Positions 4,393 through 6,088 of a stretch of DNA of 6,088 nt are shown in pieces. Each line of letters opens with the position of its first letter. Position 1 is the stretch's first letter. The position numbers and the translations under genes are program-made. The notes under the pieces were generated by a model that was given only the letters and a program-made list of their open reading frames with translations, did no database searches and was not told the origin of the DNA. The stretch spans positions 1 to 6,088 of the forward strand of contig DGED01000017.1 in assembly GCA_002385755.1 (NCBI GenBank), written 5' to 3'. This DNA comes from Caryophanales bacterium UBA3935 (GTDB taxonomy: Bacteria > Bacillota_I > Bacilli_A > ML615J-28 > CAG-698).

Positions 4393-5754
4393 TTACCTTC
4401 GCCGACCGCGCGAAATGCCGATATCGATTTTTCTCTTAGAGTAAGTCGCGTTCACGGCCAAAACAAAAGCAAGCGCGAACCACACGAGATTTAAGTTAAG
4501 CAGATTGTGATTGAAGAGCGCCTCGACCGCGACGACGAGAAGAATCAAAGCGAAAAACCAACGAATACGCGGACTCGCATTCAAAAGCAACCGGATAATA
4601 AAATAACCGAGCAAGAGCAAAGCGGCGAGCATCAAAACTCCCGACTCGGCAAGCAGCTGCAAAACAAAATTATGACTTTCCAACCCGACGCCGGTATAAG
4701 CGGCAATTTCGGGAAGAACATTGCCGATCCCGACGCCGGAAAAAAGATTGCGGAAGAAAATACGAAGCGCGGCGAGGGCGAGCGCTATCCTCTCGCCGGA
4801 GAAAATACTTGAAGGCGTCCCGGTCGGTCCCCCTTCCGTCGGAATAACCGGACCGCCGGTATACGGGAAAATCCGATCTAAATCGATAATCCCGTGAATC
4901 GTTCCCCAAAACTTTACAGCAGTGTTATAAAAGATGAAATAAATAAGAATAAACGCGGTGACGGCGGCGGCCGCGACCCAGTTTTCGCCTTTGCGCGAGT
5001 AATAAAAAAGCATAAATACCAAAATAACCGCGGACCCGATATAACCGGAGCGGGAAACTGTCAAAAACACGCCGAAAACGATCAGGACGCGAAAGGCGAT
5101 TAGGAAAAACGCGCGCGTGATTGTTGGCTTCCGGGGATTGTATAAAGATATTGCTAAGGTCGCGTTTAGGGCGAACGCGCAAACATTCGGATCAAGCAAA
5201 AGACCCGCGGGACGCATATTGGCGACGTCTAGAACGTAATGGCCATAAACCATTTCGGCGACCGCGCTCACGGCCAAAAGCGCGCCTCCGAGAACGACCG
5301 CGTTTTTTATCACTCCAAGCAAGTCTCTTGTTTTCGCAAAATACGTAAATATGAATAAAATGAAAATATTCACCGCGTAAATCATGACGCGAAGCAAAAA
5401 CTGATCGCGGTTAAAATTAAATAACGAAGTTAGCAAATTAACTATTACAACGATTAATAGCGACCCGATAAGATAAATATTTTCCCTGGTAGTGATATAT
5501 AACAACGATTTTTCTTTATAGGCGTCAATCGCGATTTTGATGATTAAAGCTAACGCGATAATCAGTTCGTAAGAAAACTTAAAACTCATGTAAAAGACGA
5601 GCGGTAGATTAGCGACGATCGATACCGTATATAGACCGATAAGCCATTTTTTGTTTAAAAAAATAAATATTATTGGAAGGATCAATAATAGCGCGGCCAG
5701 GATATTTGTGACCGTCATGTTGTCGGCCAAAAGATCATATTCGCCCGTTAGCAT
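4393..5754 (-). CDS. O-antigen ligase/polymerase-like (Wzy_C family) membrane protein
   Basis: A 453-residue polytopic membrane protein with roughly ten to twelve hydrophobic segments. In its second half it has the hallmarks of the O-antigen ligase/Wzy-type polymerase family (Wzy_C): RPAGLLLDPN (181-190), TVSRSG (232-237), a large hydrophilic loop (about 283-336), GVGIGN (340-345) and ESHNFVLQLLAESG (359-372). Such proteins act on undecaprenyl-linked glycans at the outer face of the membrane. In a Gram-positive-type organism the likely job is polymerising or ligating a surface polysaccharide or teichuronic-acid-like polymer. The start at 5754 is supported by GGTGAT 5 nt upstream; an internal ATG at residue 13 lacks a ribosome binding site. 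It overlaps the end of the glycosyltransferase gene by 20 bp, indicating one operon. Ligase versus polymerase cannot be decided from sequence. Confidence 0.88.
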   Translation of the reverse strand: MLTGEYDLLADNMTVTNILAALLLILPIIFIFLNKKWLIGLYTVSIVANLPLVFYMSFKFSYELIIALALIIKIAIDAYKEKSLLYITTRENIYLIGSLLIVVIVNLLTSLFNFNRDQFLLRVMIYAVNIFILFIFTYFAKTRDLLGVIKNAVVLGGALLAVSAVAEMVYGHYVLDVANMRPAGLLLDPNVCAFALNATLAISLYNPRKPTITRAFFLIAFRVLIVFGVFLTVSRSGYIGSAVILVFMLFYYSRKGENWVAAAAVTAFILIYFIFYNTAVKFWGTIHGIIDLDRIFPYTGGPVIPTEGGPTGTPSSIFSGERIALALAALRIFFRNLFSGVGIGNVLPEIAAYTGVGLESHNFVLQLLAESGVLMLAALLLLGYFIIRLLLNASPRIRWFFALILLVVAVEALFNHNLLNLNLVWFALAFVLAVNATYSKRKIDIGISRGRRR

Positions 5755-6088
5755 CGGATATCACCCGTTCGTAAAGTTTTTCGTATGATAAAACCAATTT
5801 CCCAATATCATACAGTTTGGCTTTTTCGATATTCCGTTTTGATATCGCTTTTAACTTCTCCCCATTTACCAACAACTCGCGAATGGCGCCGGCAAAAGCG
5901 CTTATATCGTTACAATCGTCGATTAAATAGCCGTTTGCGCCATCCGCCACCAAATCGGGTATACCGCCGGTTTTGCTCGCCACGATCGCGCATCCCGCAG
6001 CCATTGCTTCAAGCAATGATAAAGGCAAACCCTCGTATACCGAGGGAAACAGAAATATATCGATTTGCGCGTAGTAATTTTCCGGTTT
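5735..6088 (-). CDS. GT4-family glycosyltransferase, C-terminal part (runs off right edge)
   Basis: The last 117 codons of a glycosyltransferase of the GT-B fold, group 1 (GT4). The frame is open to the window edge, so the true start is outside. The visible part is the nucleotide-sugar-binding C-terminal domain: a DIFLFPSVYEGLPLSLLEA segment with the retaining-GT4 E-x7-E motif (Glu of YEG and Glu of LLEA), then AMAAGCAIVASKTGGIPDLV and NGYLIDD, followed by the terminal helices. It would add a sugar to a growing lipid-linked glycan at the cytoplasmic membrane face. The 20-bp overlap with the Wzy-type gene downstream places both in one surface-polysaccharide operon. Donor and acceptor sugars cannot be inferred. 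Confidence 0.92.
   Translation of the reverse strand, partial: KPENYYAQIDIFLFPSVYEGLPLSLLEAMAAGCAIVASKTGGIPDLVADGANGYLIDDCNDISAFAGAIRELLVNGEKLKAISKRNIEKAKLYDIGKLVLSYEKLYERVISDANGRI

Noticed and set aside
4507..5348. Several open frames on both strands within the Wzy-type gene (4507-4812, 4894-5103 and 5121-5348 plus; 4670-4909 and 4925-5182 minus)
   Set aside because: All are shadows of a long multi-membrane-segment gene in a CG-rich stretch; their Arg/Asp-rich, low-hydrophobicity products show no motifs.
6026..6028. TTG at 6028 as the start of a short glycosyltransferase gene
   Set aside because: The frame continues upstream to the window edge with typical GT4 sequence, so this TTG is an internal Leu codon.

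Overview
The window looks like chromosomal DNA of an endospore-forming member of the Bacillota, probably Bacilli or a Bacilli-like uncultured lineage. The evidence is a clear SpoIIID, a SpoIIQ of the Bacillus type (LytM domain with a damaged zinc site), a DUF1146/YwzB-like membrane protein, a YigZ/YvyE protein, strong GGAGG-type ribosome binding sites, and short stem-loop plus U-tract terminators. I see no phage, transposon, CRISPR array, rRNA or tRNA. Species cannot be named from this sequence alone.

Layout from left to right. (1) 1-59, minus: the first codons of an unidentified gene running off the left edge. (2) 228-806, plus: yigZ, which ends tail-to-tail and overlaps by 6 bp with spoIIID (801-1076, minus). 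(3) 1244-2786, plus: a two-gene ABC module with a clear sigma-A-type promoter. It encodes a nucleotide-binding subunit with most catalytic residues replaced and a six-helix membrane protein. (4) 2787-2912: a compact cluster of three stem-loops ending the converging ABC operon and spoIIQ. (5) 2913-3566, minus: spoIIQ from a TTG start. Its ribosome binding site and a sigma-F-like promoter are folded into one long inverted repeat. (6) 3627-4332, minus: a DUF1146 protein overlapping the upstream PduO-type cobalamin adenosyltransferase gene. (7) 4393-6088, minus: the end of a surface-polysaccharide operon, with a Wzy/O-antigen-ligase-type membrane protein overlapping the 3' end of a GT4 glycosyltransferase that runs off the right edge.

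How the parts relate. SpoIIQ (forespore side of the engulfment channel) and SpoIIID (mother-cell transcription regulator) belong to the same sporulation programme but are separated here by the oppositely oriented ABC module. Each has a promoter-like sequence for the expected sporulation sigma factor: sigma-F-like for spoIIQ and sigma-E-like for spoIIID. No terminator is apparent between the cobalamin/DUF1146 genes and spoIIQ, so read-through is likely. Such a transcript would fold the spoIIQ ribosome binding site into a hairpin, while a transcript from the internal sporulation promoter would not. That arrangement and the degenerate ABC ATPase are the two most interesting points in the window.
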